From Jimgerdemannia flammicorona (Eukaryota > Mucoromycota > Endogonomycetes > Endogonales > Endogonaceae), in contig RBNI01002693.1 of the NCBI GenBank assembly GCA_003990745.1, positions 1 through 17,782 of the forward strand: a stretch of 17,782 nucleotides of DNA. The letters run 5' to 3'. The number at the start of each line of letters is the position of its first letter. The stretch's first letter is position 1. Positions 16,843-17,782 of the stretch are shown piece after piece. The notes under the pieces are model-generated. The model had not been told where the DNA came from. It was given only the letters and a program-made list of their open reading frames with translations, and made no database searches. Made by a program: the position numbers and the translations under genes.

Positions 16843-17782
16843 CTACTCTAAAGAATAGTTATGAGAATCATATATATGATAACGAAAGAAAATTATATCT
16901 GTAACTTCGGTCACCTTCATCGAAAAATCGTTAAGATCAACAAGATGAAGACCAATACAATCACTATTTAGACATATACAATCATACCAAACTAATGTAC
17001 GCCATATCATAAACCCCTTGATAGTATCTTTACAAACCCCCAGTGGCTCCCAATTAAATTCAAAAAATTCACAGAGTGCTTGAGAGCATCTGCTACACAC
17101 CTTGATCTGAAATTCATCTTGGATCGCTTTTAAAATCCCTAAAAAGGCCTTGACATCATCTTCAATAGTCGGATGACTTCGTAAAGTACGAGCCCTTTCG
17201 AGAAAAATTCCCAGCTGACAGACTATATCGAGAACCTCACGGGCTGCGTCGTCTGAGGCGGCGATGACGAAGCGGGCATCCAACTTCGGTTGTAACCATT
17301 TACACTGCATCACATGATATGTAAATGCTGCCGCGAATGATCCTTTGGTTAGGTCTTCCACACTATCGCTGACAATCTTTGGCAATAGCCATTCTGTACA
17401 TATGACCGCGATGGCGCTTGAAATAGACTGAAGGATAAATCTAATCTTGGAGCGAAAGGCTTGGCGCTGTGTTGCTGTCTCGGGTGGGAGTTGTTGTTCG
17501 GCGGCGGAGCGAGCGGCTGACGAGGCCGCGGGTTGGTTGCCAAGGGCGGTGCGGTGGTTCCATGAAGTCAGGGAAAGACTTTCGTCCACTTGACAGCGGG
17601 CGCAAAGTGGATTGTGGGATGTTTCCCGGGGAGTCTTGCATCTTGCACATAAGCTGTCCATTGGTGTCCGTGCGGCGTTGGCCGCGTTGTGGATAATCAG
17701 TTGAGTCGACGGCGAGAGTGCCGCTAGATGTGGTGGTGCTTGATGCCACGTCGTTTCTCCGTTAGTCGCCGTTTGAATGGTA
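16843..17782 (-). CDS. Zn-cluster family protein, C-terminal 312 residues (5' end outside the window)
   Basis: The minus-strand frame runs from the window edge (first full codon 17781-17779) to TAG at 16845-16843. An internal ATG at 17661 is not the likely start: the 40 codons before it (TIQTATNGET, then HLAALSPSTQLII) match residues 125 onward of the intact gene at 11366, so the start and Cys cluster should lie beyond the edge. CARC-x11-CARC is at 17646-17593. The C-terminal domain is intact and collinear with the other gene (KIRFILQSISSAIAV, RFVIAASDDAAREVLDIV, FMIWRTLVWYDCICL), about four in five residues identical by eye. It then ends differently (HIYDSHNYSLE). Both copies keeping long open frames suggests selection on protein. 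Role inferred as for the plus-strand gene. Confidence 0.8.
   Translation of the reverse strand, partial: TIQTATNGETTWHQAPPHLAALSPSTQLIIHNAANAARTPMDSLCARCKTPRETSHNPLCARCQVDESLSLTSWNHRTALGNQPAASSAARSAAEQQLPPETATQRQAFRSKIRFILQSISSAIAVICTEWLLPKIVSDSVEDLTKGSFAAAFTYHVMQCKWLQPKLDARFVIAASDDAAREVLDIVCQLGIFLERARTLRSHPTIEDDVKAFLGILKAIQDEFQIKVCSRCSQALCEFFEFNWEPLGVCKDTIKGFMIWRTLVWYDCICLNSDCIGLHLVDLNDFSMKVTEVTDIIFFRYHIYDSHNYSLE

Overview
The window looks like nuclear DNA of a filamentous fungus, most likely an ascomycete. The evidence is a GAL4-type cysteine cluster protein, a poly(A)-tailed LINE retrotransposon, AATAAA/TATA-type signals and no bacterial gene organisation. The combination of heavily eroded transposons and a local lineage-specific gene family would fit a repeat-rich genome such as a Pezizomycete, but the species cannot be read from the sequence and this is inference.

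Left part (1 to about 9,190): a nest of LINE copies of one family. Copy 1 (about 190-2036, plus strand) is an old copy carrying the 5' UTR and ORF1. Copy 2 (about 2037-7823, plus strand) is a younger, nearly full-length copy with ORF1, then ORF2 (APE-type endonuclease, reverse transcriptase, C-terminal zinc knuckle), AATAAA and a 28-A tail. It appears to have inserted into copy 1: a candidate target-site duplication flanks it, and sequence collinear with the next part of copy 1 resumes after its tail. A 15-bp minisatellite follows (about 7945-8160). Copy 3 (about 8181-9084, minus strand) is a 5'-truncated copy with a 22-base T run (its poly(A) tail) and a clear 14-bp target-site duplication. 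All three copies are dead. CpG is completely absent from 1-2053 and from 7715-9189, but present in copy 2 and frequent to the right. This marks off the old repeat block and points to methylation-linked CpG loss.

Right part (about 9,190-17,782): CpG-normal DNA built from copies and fragments of one gene family on both strands. One apparently intact member lies at 11366-12676 (plus): 436 aa, with three cysteine half-sites forming a Zn2Cys6-like cluster, a CxxC-x11-CxxC motif and a conserved C-terminal domain of unknown function. A second member open to the window edge lies at 16843-17782 (minus), cut by the edge. Between and around them are at least six broken pieces: 9240-9970 plus, 13395-13748 minus, 14030-14505 minus, 14760-14850 minus, 15305-15690 minus and 16062-16225 plus. 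A partly related reading frame lies at 15657-16016 plus. Some pieces belong to a second paralog type that matches the first up to a point in the C-terminal domain and then diverges. Flanking non-coding blocks are duplicated as well, so copying was at DNA level rather than through mRNA.

No tRNA, rRNA, CRISPR array or operon was seen. The intact Zn-cluster genes are candidates for DNA-binding regulators. Nothing in the window shows their targets.
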